A DNA stretch of 49,404 nt from DASPTR01 sp964475545 (GTDB lineage Archaea; Thermoproteota; Bathyarchaeia; Bathyarchaeales; Bathycorpusculaceae), in contig CAYYXF010000002.1 of assembly GCA_964475545.1 (NCBI GenBank), forward strand, positions 1 through 49,404, in the 5' to 3' direction. Made by a program: the position numbers and the translations under genes. Below, one piece after another: positions 41,341-49,026 of this stretch (positions are counted from its first letter, which is position 1; every line of letters starts with the position of its first letter). Under the pieces are notes generated by a model. The model was given only the letters and a program-made list of their open reading frames with translations, was not told where the DNA came from and did not search any database.

Positions 41341-42681
41341 TCAAGGATGATGCCATTCGCCAATCAGCTCTTCAACTGTCCCACGATGCTTTTCTAATCC
41401 ATATCGTCTGAAAGGCTTCGTCAAGTGCCTCTGAGATCTAGTTGCTGTCATGTAGAGCCCTTGTTCTAGGTCGCGTTTCAGCTTGGTCTCAATTTTCTGA
41501 AGGTCCACGTATCGTGAACCGCACTTTTCGCATCTAAAGCCCTTGTTCTTTCCCATGGATTTCAGCCGTTTTCCGCATTTTTTGCAGATTGGATTTTGAT
41601 GCATGGTCTTCTGTGCAAGCTTCAGTACGCGGATTTTCTCAAGATTTATCGTCAAAGGTCTGTTTCGTTCAGCAACTCGTACACCACCGTAAACTTCCAC
41701 TTTGTCTCCGATAATCAATCTTGCTGCAACATGGCGCAAGCTTCCTGTGGGCTCGTAGGCTGCGCAGTCAACTTGCTTGGTCCTGTCGCTGATCGAGAAA
41801 ATCACGTGCCTTCTTGGAATGATTCTGGGGTTTGCTGATATGATCCCTTTGGCGATCACTGGACTGTAGGGTTCTATCTGACTCAAGCTTTTGACCCGTT
41901 TCAGATGTGCGTCAGTCCCCTGGTTTGTCTTGAAGATCACCCATCTCTCAACAGGTTCAAGAACTCTAACCATTGCAAAGGCTTTCTTCACAGTTTCCGG
42001 ACTCTCGCCCCTGACGCCAAGAAGGATCGGGTCAGGTCCTCTAGGCGTAATTATGACCCTTTTTTTCTCAAAGTCGATGTTGTTGAATGTGAAGGGTGCC
42101 GTATTCTCGTCCATTTCAAAAATTGTGGCTTCATTTACTCTCCTTCTTGAGCCGCAGTTTTCTGGAACACGATATGCAAGTATTTCGTAGGTGTGGTCTC
42201 CTTGAAGAGTTTCTCCGACCGCTGCCAGGCTACCTATGATTCCCCGTCCGCTCTTGAAGCCTACCGCTTCGGCCCTAAATCTAGTCAATAGTCTGAGTGC
42301 GTCCTTGAGTCTCACAACTTGGCTGATGGTATTCTTTGCGAAAACTTTGATTTCCTTCGGAATCGTCGCTCCACAGAAGAAGACTATGCCCGGGTCGGTT
42401 CCTTTGGATTCCAAGTCAGAAAACTGTTCAACTGTACTAATGACGATTTCCTTGATCTTTCTTTCAATCTTTTCATCATACTGTATTCTCAGGCATAAGG
42501 ATCCGTTTCCCCTAGTTTTCCATGGAACATTCGGATTAAGCCTAATCAGGCTTGGATAATCAATGAATCTTGCGCCCAATCCTCGAAGCTCTTCTACCAG
42601 AAGAGCAGCAACATATGTTGTGCATCCTTTTCTAACCGAATCCGTGTCGTCTAGACCAATGTGCATTGTTTTCTTAGTCAT
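41341..42681 (-). CDS. tiaS: tRNA(Ile2) 2-agmatinylcytidine synthetase
   Basis: About 446 residues. It begins with HIGLDDTDSVRKGCTTYVA, the TiaS-type DDTDS motif, and continues with the ATP-binding and ferredoxin-like parts, VGFKSGRGIIGSLAAVG and an OB-fold (about 275-365). A C-terminal zinc ribbon (CKKCGKRLKS ... CEKCGSRY) follows. It attaches agmatine to C34 of tRNA-Ile2 so that AUA is read as Ile. This is an archaea-only essential function. The frame opens at 42702, but the internal ATG at 42681 is closer to the family start. Confidence 0.92.
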   Translation of the reverse strand: MTKKTMHIGLDDTDSVRKGCTTYVAALLVEELRGLGARFIDYPSLIRLNPNVPWKTRGNGSLCLRIQYDEKIERKIKEIVISTVEQFSDLESKGTDPGIVFFCGATIPKEIKVFAKNTISQVVRLKDALRLLTRFRAEAVGFKSGRGIIGSLAAVGETLQGDHTYEILAYRVPENCGSRRRVNEATIFEMDENTAPFTFNNIDFEKKRVIITPRGPDPILLGVRGESPETVKKAFAMVRVLEPVERWVIFKTNQGTDAHLKRVKSLSQIEPYSPVIAKGIISANPRIIPRRHVIFSISDRTKQVDCAAYEPTGSLRHVAARLIIGDKVEVYGGVRVAERNRPLTINLEKIRVLKLAQKTMHQNPICKKCGKRLKSMGKNKGFRCEKCGSRYVDLQKIETKLKRDLEQGLYMTATRSQRHLTKPFRRYGLEKHRGTVEELIGEWHHP

Positions 42682-42725
42682 GAGATGCAGCTCATTTTTC
42701 AAACGAGCTAGAGATTAGAATGGAA

Positions 42726-42736
42726 CATAATAAAGG
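42726..42736 (-). promoter_or_regulatory. TATA-like box of tiaS
   Basis: Minus-strand CCTTTATTATG is centred about 50 bases upstream of the ATG at 42681. Confidence 0.4.
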
Positions 42737-42830
42737 ATTATTCGTCCCACGCAGAAGCAGTTCTTCGCGTTCTATCTAAGGTAGTCAATTTGGTCTTGCG
42801 CGTTAGCGGCAGCATCATTTGAGAAAGAAC

Positions 42831-42837
42831 AAAAAAA
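42831..42837 (-). terminator. Oligo-T terminator after the Lrp-domain gene
   Basis: Seven T on the minus strand, followed by TTC-rich sequence, lie 12 bases after the stop codon at 42849. This is the usual intrinsic signal of archaeal RNA polymerase, with no need for a hairpin. Confidence 0.55.
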
Positions 42838-42848
42838 GAAGGTTAGTG

Positions 42849-43094
42849 TTACTTGCGTGCAGTTTCCTCAACTACTATCATCGTTAGTGTCGATCTGACT
42901 TTGTCTAGTCTTCTGACCCGCCAGGTGACGGTCTCTTTAAGCTTGTCCATCGTGTCTGCTTTGACTCTTGCTATAATGTCGTAGACTCCGTAGACGGCGA
43001 AGGCCTCATCCACTCCTTCAACCTTTTTCAAATCTTTCAGAACGTCGGCTTCTGACCCTATCTCGGTGTTTATCAACACGAAAGCTGTGGGCAT
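42849..43094 (-). CDS. Stand-alone Lrp/AsnC ligand-binding (RAM) domain protein
   Basis: An 81-residue protein consisting only of the alpha-beta RAM domain: PTAFVLINTEIGSEADVLKDL, EGVDEAFAVYGVYDIIARV and STLTMIVVEE. The DNA-binding helix-turn-helix of full Lrp proteins is missing. Such proteins assemble into rings that bind amino acids and may work with full-length Lrp partners. The promoter and an oligo-T terminator frame it as a single-gene unit. The split LysO exporter next door makes an amino acid link possible. Confidence 0.85.
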   Translation of the reverse strand: MPTAFVLINTEIGSEADVLKDLKKVEGVDEAFAVYGVYDIIARVKADTMDKLKETVTWRVRRLDKVRSTLTMIVVEETARK

Positions 43095-43125
43095 TCAAAT
43101 CTCCACTCGTATTGTTACTTCTGAG

Positions 43126-43139
43126 CATTAAAATATTTT
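43126..43139 (-). promoter_or_regulatory. TATA box of the Lrp-domain gene
   Basis: Minus-strand AAAATATTTTAATG is centred about 39 bases before the ATG at 43094, with GTGGAG in the short leader. Confidence 0.5.
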
Positions 43140-43175
43140 GCTACGTGAACCTCTCAATTCCTAGCTCAAAGAGTT

Positions 43176-43184
43176 CGCGCGCGC
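43176..43184. repeat. Alternating CG tract
   Basis: CGCGCGCGC followed by TTCA, in the 205-base gap between the Lrp-domain gene and the LysO genes. One of several such tracts in the window (see findings). Confidence 0.5.
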
Positions 43185-43299
43185 TTCAGAAGAACAGCAT
43201 CGACTGCGCCAGCCTTTCGCAGTCAGCGTTAACTTCTCCAGATATTCCGTTAAGTGGCTAGCAAACGCTTCCCGCATACATGCAAACTAGACCCAACTT

Positions 43300-43911
43300 C
43301 TAGTGAATCAGAGATACTATTGCAGTTATCGTGAATGGTGCAATCACGGTTAGCACAAATCCGCTGGAGAAGGCTACTATCAGTGTTTCGGAACCACAGT
43401 ATCTTACGATGATGGGTAAGGTTGTGTCCATTGTTGTTGCTCCTCCCGACGCTATTGGTGCGTAGCGGTCAAGTTTCACCGTCAACGGAATAGTCAGTAT
43501 GGTCAGCAATTCCCTGAGGAAGTTGACAACGAAACCCAATGCTCCCAAATTAGCTCCGAGCAATTGACCGACAAGCGGTCCGGCTAGAGTGTACCATCCG
43601 AAGCCTGCAGTGACGGCCATCGACCCAACGACGTTGATGCCTAAGAGATAACCGCCCACTAGGCCGCCTACTATGCTGCCTAAAGCGATGGAAAAAGGAA
43701 CGCCTAGAATCCTTAATCCAGCCTTTCTCATTTTGGGCACCGCTTCCTTATCAGCTCCAAACATGAAACCCATGACGAACAATAACAGAATAAGCGAAAA
43801 ATCAAGCAAGTACCCTGAAATCCACACGTTACTAATGAGGCTTGCATAATTGTTGTTCAAGTAGCCTGCGACAATGCCAAGACCAAGCGCGGCTAAGATG
43901 TATTTTATCAT
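43300..43911 (-). CDS. LysO-type exporter, C-terminal part (separate gene)
   Basis: A 203-residue membrane protein matching the larger part of LysO/DUF340 lysine exporters. About five or six membrane segments are present, with FGWYTLAGPLVGQLLGANLGALGF and RYAPIASGGATTMDTTLP, the most conserved stretches of the family. It starts four bases inside the end of the gene for the N-terminal part (ATGA overlap). The two proteins would form one transporter that exports lysine or a related cation. Both frames are intact, so the split looks functional. Confidence 0.82.
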   Translation of the reverse strand: MIKYILAALGLGIVAGYLNNNYASLISNVWISGYLLDFSLILLLFVMGFMFGADKEAVPKMRKAGLRILGVPFSIALGSIVGGLVGGYLLGINVVGSMAVTAGFGWYTLAGPLVGQLLGANLGALGFVVNFLRELLTILTIPLTVKLDRYAPIASGGATTMDTTLPIIVRYCGSETLIVAFSSGFVLTVIAPFTITAIVSLIH

Positions 43912-44171
43912 TTTAGTTTCACCATCTTCTTGAAAGCCTTCAGAAAGATAATGCTGAAGAAGATAGCGAGCACAGCCATGACTAAGGCGTTCAAGCCGAT
44001 TTTGGGCATTGATTGCAGTAAATCATTATTCGAACCAATTAGGAAGCCCATTGAAAAGATTAGGATAACAATCGCTCCAAAAATAAGCTTTCCGAGATCT
44101 ACGTGTTTCTTGTTTCGTAGGAAATATCCAACTGCTATCCCTGCAATCAACGGAACAATAACGTTCAACAA
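43908..44171 (-). CDS. LysO-type exporter, N-terminal part (separate gene)
   Basis: An 87-residue membrane protein with three predicted helices, resembling the N-terminal segment of LysO (VPLIAGIAVGYFLR ... ILIFSMGFLIGSNN). The start is one of two adjacent TTG codons, with AGGGTG upstream inside the end of the 44-residue gene. It is coupled by ATGA to the C-terminal part. Confidence 0.78.
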   Translation of the reverse strand: MLNVIVPLIAGIAVGYFLRNKKHVDLGKLIFGAIVILIFSMGFLIGSNNDLLQSMPKIGLNALVMAVLAIFFSIIFLKAFKKMVKLK

Positions 44172-44174
44172 TGT

Positions 44175-44309
44175 CTAACACCCTGAAGGCTTGATCCCTA
44201 AATCAAGCGCTTCTATTATGCTGGAAACCGCTACGAGCAGGTTCGATATCTCTTTCAAAGTGTACTCTGCCTCTTGGTCTTTCCAGCTACAGCAAGCCGA
44301 AATCGTCAC
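44175..44309 (-). CDS. Tiny gene upstream of the split LysO genes
   Basis: A 44-residue frame starting with GTG. GAGGCG lies at a good distance upstream and an in-frame TGA stands five codons before the start. The protein opens TISACCSWKDQEAEY and continues with an amphipathic helix (LKEISNLLVAVSSIIEAL) and a short GIKPSGC tail. It ends three bases before the TTG of the LysO N-terminal gene, so it appears to lead that operon. It has normal amino acid use and three Cys, two of them adjacent near the N-terminus. I recognise no family; a chance frame is possible but the signals are good. Confidence 0.5.
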   Translation of the reverse strand: MTISACCSWKDQEAEYTLKEISNLLVAVSSIIEALDLGIKPSGC

Positions 44310-44409
44310 CTTTTCGCCTCAAAAGGCCATAGTCTCCAGAATCAATAAAGCTTTTTCAGTATCGCAAGACCAAATGGTTGCAGGATGAAAAGAGGGTTTA
44401 AGGTGGGGC

Positions 44410-46632
44410 TTATGCGTCCTCGAAGAATTCCTCTGCTTTCGGCGGCGTTGCAGCCAGTCCTCTGCGTTCGCGTATTTGTTTTATGATTTCTGCTTGCATC
44501 TGTTCTGGTACGGGAGACCAGCGGCTGAACTGCGTGGCCCAGAACGCTCTGCCCTGCGTGGACGATCGCAATTCCTCTGCAAGCCCAAAGGACTCGGAAA
44601 CGGGCATTTCAGCCTTCACGACAATCATGTCTTCCTCGTTGATCATGTCCAAGACCTTGCCTCTGCGTTTCTGAACTATTGCTATGACGTTGCTAACGAA
44701 CTCGTTTGGAACCTTGCATTCGAAGCTTATGAGCGGCTCCAAGAGCTTCGGATCGCTCAAAAGGAACGCGCACCAGATTGGGCGCCAAGTCATTGGCAAT
44801 ATCTGCGCTGGTCCTCTGTGCACCGGGTCCTCGTGAACCGTGACGTCTTCCAGATCTATTTTCAGACCGTAGGCTGGTTCTTTTGCTAGAACTGACGTGA
44901 ACACGGCCTCGCGGAAACCGGATTTTACGTGATCCATTATTTCGTCAACGTACTGCCTTCCCTTTATTCTGTTCACGAGTATGTTGTTGCCCTCAATTGC
45001 GACAACGTTGCGTGCGTCCTCTGTTGACCACCCGAATCCTTTGAGGGTTTTTTGTCTCTCCTCCCGAGTCTGCATCTCAGAAATCTTCCCTGACCTTATT
45101 GCTTCAAGAATTTCGTCCGGCAACTTTTCGATTGTAACCCAGAGCTTGTTATGCTTGTTCGGGCTTTTGCCCATGATGGCTGGGCCCTTATAGTCGTGGC
45201 TTATTGTTTCACGATAAATCACGATGGGCTTGCTGGTTTTCACCTTCAGCCCTGCTTCCTGCATCCTGTAAGCAGTAATCTCAAGGTGCAGCTCGCCCAT
45301 ACCGCTCAGCAGGTATTCCCCACTCTCCTTATTGATTAGGAAGTGCAGGTTCGGATCCTCAGTCGTCAGCTTGTGCATGACCTTGTCGAAAAGAGGCAAA
45401 TCCTTAACGTCCGCAGGCTCAACTGCCACCGTCACTACCGGGTCAGAAACATATTTCAAGCCTTCAAACGCGTGTGTCTCTACGCCTACCTCCGCAACTG
45501 TCTCGCCCACGTGTATTGCTGGCAATCCTGACATTGCGGCGATGTTTCCAGCTGGAACCTGGTCAATGATCTCTCGGTCTGCCGCCATGCTCATATAGAC
45601 TTGCTGAATCGTTCCTTTCTGGTGGCTACTAATGAGGTCAACAAGCTTGCCTTTCTCAACTGTTCCGCTGAAAACGCGGCCGATGGCGATAACGCCGCTG
45701 TGCGTATCGACCTCGATTGTTGTCACACACATCAGAAGCGGCCCTTTCGGGTCAACTTTCGCCATTGACTTGCCCACCTCGCTGTTCGGGTCGCCTGGCC
45801 AAATCTGGCTTTGCCTATAGGGCTGCGCTTCATATGGGTTGGGCAAGTGTTCAACGAACATGTCCAGTACAGGCTCGTGCAGTGGCGCCTTCTTGCTAAG
45901 AGCGTCAACTTTTCTTCCGACTTCCTCGTACTCTCCCGTGTAAGCGTCAACAATTTCCTTGAACGTGATGCCCTTCGCCTTCATGTGCACCAAGTTCAGG
46001 CCCCACTTGTGAAGCGCCGAACCAAAAGCCACACGCCCGTCCTCAACTGTGACCTGCCAATCCTTCTTGTGTTCAGGAGGCGCGTACTTCTCAATAAGAT
46101 TGTTTATTCTGAGAATGACCTTGGCAAACTTGCGCTGAATCTCTTCAGGAGTCAGCTTTATCTCCTTTATGAGCCTGTCAACCTTGTTTATGAACAGAAT
46201 GGGTTTAACCCTTTCACGCAGGGCCTGCATCAGAACCGTCTCTGTCTGCGTCATCGGGCCCTCAACAGCGTCCACAACCACAAGCGCACCGTCAACGGCA
46301 CGCAAGCTACGTGTGACTGCGCCGCTAAAATCGATGTGTCCAGGAGTATCGATCAAGTTGATCAGGTAATCCTTGTCCTTAAACGTGTGCACTAAGCTTA
46401 TGTTTGAGGCAAAAACCGTCATCTGCCTCTTCTGCTCAAGCTCCCAAGAATCCAAAAACAGTTTCTGCCCCGCCGTCTTCTCGCTAATCACGCCTGCAGC
46501 GGCCAAAAGGCTGTCTGAAAGCGTAGTTTTTCCATGATCAACATGCGCTATGATACTAGTGTTCCGCACTATCACTGGACTGTTCATGAGCTTAACAATT
46601 TCTTCGACTTGCCTATAACGTCCCATAATCAA
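44410..46632 (-). CDS. fusA: Elongation factor 2
   Basis: A 740-residue translational GTPase that moves tRNAs and mRNA after peptide-bond formation. G1 AHVDHGKTT is at about residues 29-37, then DTPGHIDF (G3) and NKVDR (G4). Domains II-V follow, with the diphthamide region DPVHRGPAQ, where the His is the residue modified to diphthamide in archaea. The length is normal. The C-terminus has an acidic tail (AEEFFEDA). It stands alone on the minus strand. Confidence 0.96.
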   Translation of the reverse strand: MIMGRYRQVEEIVKLMNSPVIVRNTSIIAHVDHGKTTLSDSLLAAAGVISEKTAGQKLFLDSWELEQKRQMTVFASNISLVHTFKDKDYLINLIDTPGHIDFSGAVTRSLRAVDGALVVVDAVEGPMTQTETVLMQALRERVKPILFINKVDRLIKEIKLTPEEIQRKFAKVILRINNLIEKYAPPEHKKDWQVTVEDGRVAFGSALHKWGLNLVHMKAKGITFKEIVDAYTGEYEEVGRKVDALSKKAPLHEPVLDMFVEHLPNPYEAQPYRQSQIWPGDPNSEVGKSMAKVDPKGPLLMCVTTIEVDTHSGVIAIGRVFSGTVEKGKLVDLISSHQKGTIQQVYMSMAADREIIDQVPAGNIAAMSGLPAIHVGETVAEVGVETHAFEGLKYVSDPVVTVAVEPADVKDLPLFDKVMHKLTTEDPNLHFLINKESGEYLLSGMGELHLEITAYRMQEAGLKVKTSKPIVIYRETISHDYKGPAIMGKSPNKHNKLWVTIEKLPDEILEAIRSGKISEMQTREERQKTLKGFGWSTEDARNVVAIEGNNILVNRIKGRQYVDEIMDHVKSGFREAVFTSVLAKEPAYGLKIDLEDVTVHEDPVHRGPAQILPMTWRPIWCAFLLSDPKLLEPLISFECKVPNEFVSNVIAIVQKRRGKVLDMINEEDMIVVKAEMPVSESFGLAEELRSSTQGRAFWATQFSRWSPVPEQMQAEIIKQIRERRGLAATPPKAEEFFEDA

Positions 46633-46799
46633 GCCTTCCTCATCGTAACGCGATGTCTACAAGCATGCACAGTATTTGCGTCTCTCTGAAACATTCAAAT
46701 TTCAACCGCCTAAAGGCGAGCTACATGGAAATAAAAAATGCAACCTATTAACTTTTTGCCGAACATTCCGGAAACGCCTATTCATGGTTTGACGCTTCA

Positions 46800-47003
46800 C
46801 TAGCACTGAAATACCGCGCGTTTCCTGTTTTGGTTGGTTTGGTTGGCTGCTTGAAGCGCGATCCGCGACAGGTATGGCGCACGCTGTTCTCTGCTCTTTT
46901 CATTTATCAGAATAGCTATGTCCCGCAGTTGAAGAATAGGACTGGGTATGACATTGTTGTAAGGTCGAACGAGCCCGCAAGCGCCCACTAACTTACTACA
47001 CAT
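46800..47003 (-). CDS. Doubtful small reading frame
   Basis: A 67-residue frame beginning inside the first repeat copy. Its text (SPILQLRDIAILINEKSRE ... YLSRIALQAANQ) looks more protein-like than chance, but there is no ribosome binding site and I recognise no family. It could be the tail of a decayed gene carried with the repeat. Confidence 0.22.
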   Translation of the reverse strand: MCSKLVGACGLVRPYNNVIPSPILQLRDIAILINEKSREQRAPYLSRIALQAANQTNQNRKRAVFQC

Positions 47004-47039
47004 ACGACAAATTGACCAGAAAAGGCGAATTTTGGGGGG
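46993..47039. repeat. 47-base direct repeat, copy 1
   Basis: Begins TTACTACACATACGAC and ends in a run of G. About 38 of 47 positions match copy 2 by eye. The copies are 63 bases apart, start to start. Confidence 0.65.
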
Positions 47040-47055
47040 TATGAGCAAGGGGGAT

Positions 47056-47102
47056 TTACGACACGTACTACAAATCGGACAGAAAAGTCCAATTTAGGGG
47101 GG
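47056..47102. repeat. 47-base direct repeat, copy 2
   Basis: Begins TTACGACACGTACTAC and ends in a run of G. The 63-base period is 21 codons, and on the minus strand both copies encode similar segments (PPK..FS..FVV.VV), although no credible gene contains them. Confidence 0.65.
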
Positions 47103-47229
47103 GTTGTGAAGGTCGACAAGCTCTGTTCGAGTTTGTAGAGTCGATTGAAAGGAAACGTTAGAATTGAGGCTTTTTCCACGCAGCATGTGGCGGAAAACTT
47201 GACCTGGTGGGAGTGTAGTGGGAGCGTCT

Positions 47230-47481
47230 TCAGAGGTTGTGGAACTTGCCGTCTGTTTTTTGGTGTAACCGTTGCTGCCAAGAACGATATTCGCTGGTGG
47301 AGGTTTTTGCCTGGCGATATTTGCTGCGCATTCGACAGAGTCTGGTCCTGACTTTCACTGGGCTCAGATGGAACTCAACTGCGGCTGCTTCGCAGGGGTC
47401 TTCTCGGAAGCCGCGTTCAGCGAGTTCTTGCAGTTTCTCCGAGAGCTGCAGCTCCTTAGCTGTGAACACACAATTATGCAA
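47230..47481 (-). CDS. Small helix-turn-helix-like protein (third gene of a tiny operon)
   Basis: An 83-residue, mostly helical, basic protein. The segment DPCEAAAVEFHLSPVKVRTRLCRMRSKY has the shape of a helix-turn-helix, so DNA binding is likely. The basic tail ends HQKTDGKFHNL. The start is TTG, overlapping the end of the preceding small gene by eight bases (TTGCATAA). No family recognised. Its neighbours are two other tiny genes with the same tight overlaps. Confidence 0.5.
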   Translation of the reverse strand: MHNCVFTAKELQLSEKLQELAERGFREDPCEAAAVEFHLSPVKVRTRLCRMRSKYRQAKTSTSEYRSWQQRLHQKTDGKFHNL

Positions 47482-47665
47482 GGATCATCATCTTCGAGCC
47501 TGCGAGAAAATTGGCTATCGTAGACCCTTTTTGCTCGTCAGCCGGCTTTTGCTGATAAAACAGAACATTTGGAACATCTGTCTTCACGCGCTGTTTCAAG
47601 GTAGCGAAACCTGGGCTTTCTAGCGCCAGCGGATCTATATGCCCTGTGAGCTTGTGGCTTGTCAT
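47474..47665 (-). CDS. Small protein of unknown function (second gene of a tiny operon)
   Basis: A 63-residue soluble protein of mixed character (LALESPGFATLKQRV ... STIANFLAGSKMMIL). It has no membrane helix and no motif that I know. Its ATG overlaps the stop of the ribbon-helix-helix-like gene (ATGA), and its own stop overlaps the next start, so its place inside an operon is the main support for it being a gene. Confidence 0.42.
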   Translation of the reverse strand: MTSHKLTGHIDPLALESPGFATLKQRVKTDVPNVLFYQQKPADEQKGSTIANFLAGSKMMILA

Positions 47666-47844
47666 GTTGTGGTTTTTTCTTTGAGGATGGTTTTTTCCTT
47701 GTCTATTTTGATGAGGTCGAAGAGGTACTCGCTGATCGACTTATAGCCTATATCCTTAGCTCTGTACTGTGCCCAAATCCAGAGTTTCTCGTCTATTATG
47801 AATATGTTGGTTCTCTTGTGCTCTCTTATCACATGGGTCGCCAT
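47662..47844 (-). CDS. Ribbon-helix-helix-like protein (first gene of a tiny operon)
   Basis: A 60-residue protein with a short strand TNIFIIDEKLW, then helices WAQYRAKDIGY and SISEYLFDLIKID, the order of a ribbon-helix-helix DNA-binding domain, and a Lys/Thr-rich tail. AAGGAG is present but only one base from the ATG. A TATA-like box 25 bases upstream makes a leaderless message more likely. Proteins of this size often regulate their own small operons, including toxin-antitoxin pairs; which role applies here is unknown. Confidence 0.6.
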   Translation of the reverse strand: MATHVIREHKRTNIFIIDEKLWIWAQYRAKDIGYKSISEYLFDLIKIDKEKTILKEKTTT

Positions 47845-47864
47845 TCTCCTTTGCGTCTTGTGTA

Positions 47865-47873
47865 GTTTTTAAC
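47865..47873 (-). promoter_or_regulatory. TATA-like box of the three-gene small operon
   Basis: Minus-strand GTTAAAAAC is centred 25 bases before the ATG at 47844, the spacing for leaderless transcription. A partly palindromic CTACGTGTACAACATGTGTAG lies just upstream at about 47881-47901 and could be an operator. Confidence 0.42.
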
Positions 47874-48026
47874 GTTTATCCTACGTGTACAACATGTGTA
47901 GTGAAACTCGAATATTGCTGCATGGCACATGCAGAACATGTAGGTATTCTGAAGGAGCCAAGTCAAGAACAGACAAGAAGCTATTCTTCCATTTGGCCTT
48001 ATTTCATAGCGCGCACTGTAGCGTTC

Positions 48027-48824
48027 TTAACCTAATGTGACTACTGTGTAAGTGTCTCCATCACTGGGGCCATTGACGAAACTGTCTGCGTTAGTGTCTT
48101 CCCATTTGACTATTATCCATTGACTTGTTGAGGAGTCTATGTTTGGGTATATTGAGTGGAAGTATTTTCCTGCCGCGTATGTGCCTTTTCCGCTTATTCC
48201 ATATGCTATGAAGACGTTTCTTCCTTCGCTATCTGTGAACACTTCGATCAAGAAATAGTCGTTGTGTTCGTCAATGCCTGCGGCTGTCTGGGTGATTGAT
48301 GTTCCGTTTTGGTAGTACCATAGGCTCCATGGTTCGCCTGGTCCTCGTGCGCCTGTGGTGTCAACGTGTATTACGGGTGCGATCTTGTTGACCTCGTAGT
48401 AGTAGACAGCCACGTTCACTATTGGGCCGCCGAAACTGACGATACCCTGTCCCTGTGGTCCTGCTGGGTTGCCTGAGGTTTGATTGACAAAGCTCCCATC
48501 AGTGTCGAAGCCCTCGGTGAAATTAGTGAGTTTTGTGGTTAGGAAAGCTGAGGATGTCCAGTCGCTTGTGGATGCCCAGTGTCGTCCAAGGGGTTTCGTG
48601 GGGTTTTCCGACGGGTAAATCACATGTGTATGGTCGCACGCGAAAACCATGTCAAAATCGCAGATTCCCAAAGGAGGATCTATACCGCTCAGGGTCGCTC
48701 GCATGTGCATTGAGGATGACGCCCACTGCAGTGAGATAAATTCGATAGCTGCCACTGATAGTATGGACAAGAATACCCCTGCGAAGATCAGTCTTCGCTT
48801 CTTCACACTATCCACAATGATCAA
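48027..48824 (-). CDS. Secreted or membrane-anchored protein of unknown function
   Basis: A 265-residue protein. A basic N-terminus and one hydrophobic helix (about 11-30) act as signal or anchor. The rest is predicted outside the cell and beta-rich, with Asp- and Gly-rich turns (DTTGARGPGEPW, KWEDTNADSFVNGPSDGD) and NxS/T sequons. No family recognised; a surface or S-layer-associated role is inference. The frame starts at TTG 48824; a GTG at 48815 has better spacing to GGAG, while TATA-like GTTAAATACC lies upstream. Confidence 0.6.
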   Translation of the reverse strand: MIIVDSVKKRRLIFAGVFLSILSVAAIEFISLQWASSSMHMRATLSGIDPPLGICDFDMVFACDHTHVIYPSENPTKPLGRHWASTSDWTSSAFLTTKLTNFTEGFDTDGSFVNQTSGNPAGPQGQGIVSFGGPIVNVAVYYYEVNKIAPVIHVDTTGARGPGEPWSLWYYQNGTSITQTAAGIDEHNDYFLIEVFTDSEGRNVFIAYGISGKGTYAAGKYFHSIYPNIDSSTSQWIIVKWEDTNADSFVNGPSDGDTYTVVTLG

Positions 48825-48946
48825 ACTCCAATTCGGGCAACTTGGTATTTAACGAGTCTGAACCTGAAGACCATAACAAAGTTTCAGAACGCAGTAATAG
48901 AGTAGAGTACCAGCATAGCCGTGAAAGAGCACTTCACATCTTCGTA

Positions 48947-49022
48947 GCGCGCGCGTCTTGAAGTACGAAAAGCATCATTCAGAGGCGCGACTCAGCTCTA
49001 CTGCAATTGAAGCGCGCGCGCG
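48947..49022. repeat. Pair of alternating CG tracts
   Basis: GCGCGCGCG at 48947-48955 and GCGCGCGCGCG at 49012-49022 sit in the gap between the secreted protein gene and the truncated Ig-fold gene. The second ends four bases before the stop codon of the latter. Confidence 0.5.
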
Positions 49023-49026
49023 AATA

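Larger units (their letters stand above)
46633..47229. other. Gene-poor, repeat-bearing stretch upstream of EF-2
   Basis: About 600 bases. It holds the fusA leader with the palindrome GCCTAAAGGC (46708-46717), one weak small reading frame (46800-47003) and two copies of a 47-base repeat (46993-47039 and 47056-47102). Otherwise nothing recognisable. It may be the remains of a mobile or repeated element. Confidence 0.45.

Noticed and set aside
45811..46395. 194-residue plus-strand frame opposite EF-2
   Set aside because: Lies entirely antisense to the conserved EF-2 coding sequence and has no protein-like pattern of its own.
46988..47281. 97-residue minus-strand frame with an internal duplicated PPK block
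   Set aside because: The duplication simply mirrors the DNA repeat, and the start overlaps the better supported 83-residue gene.
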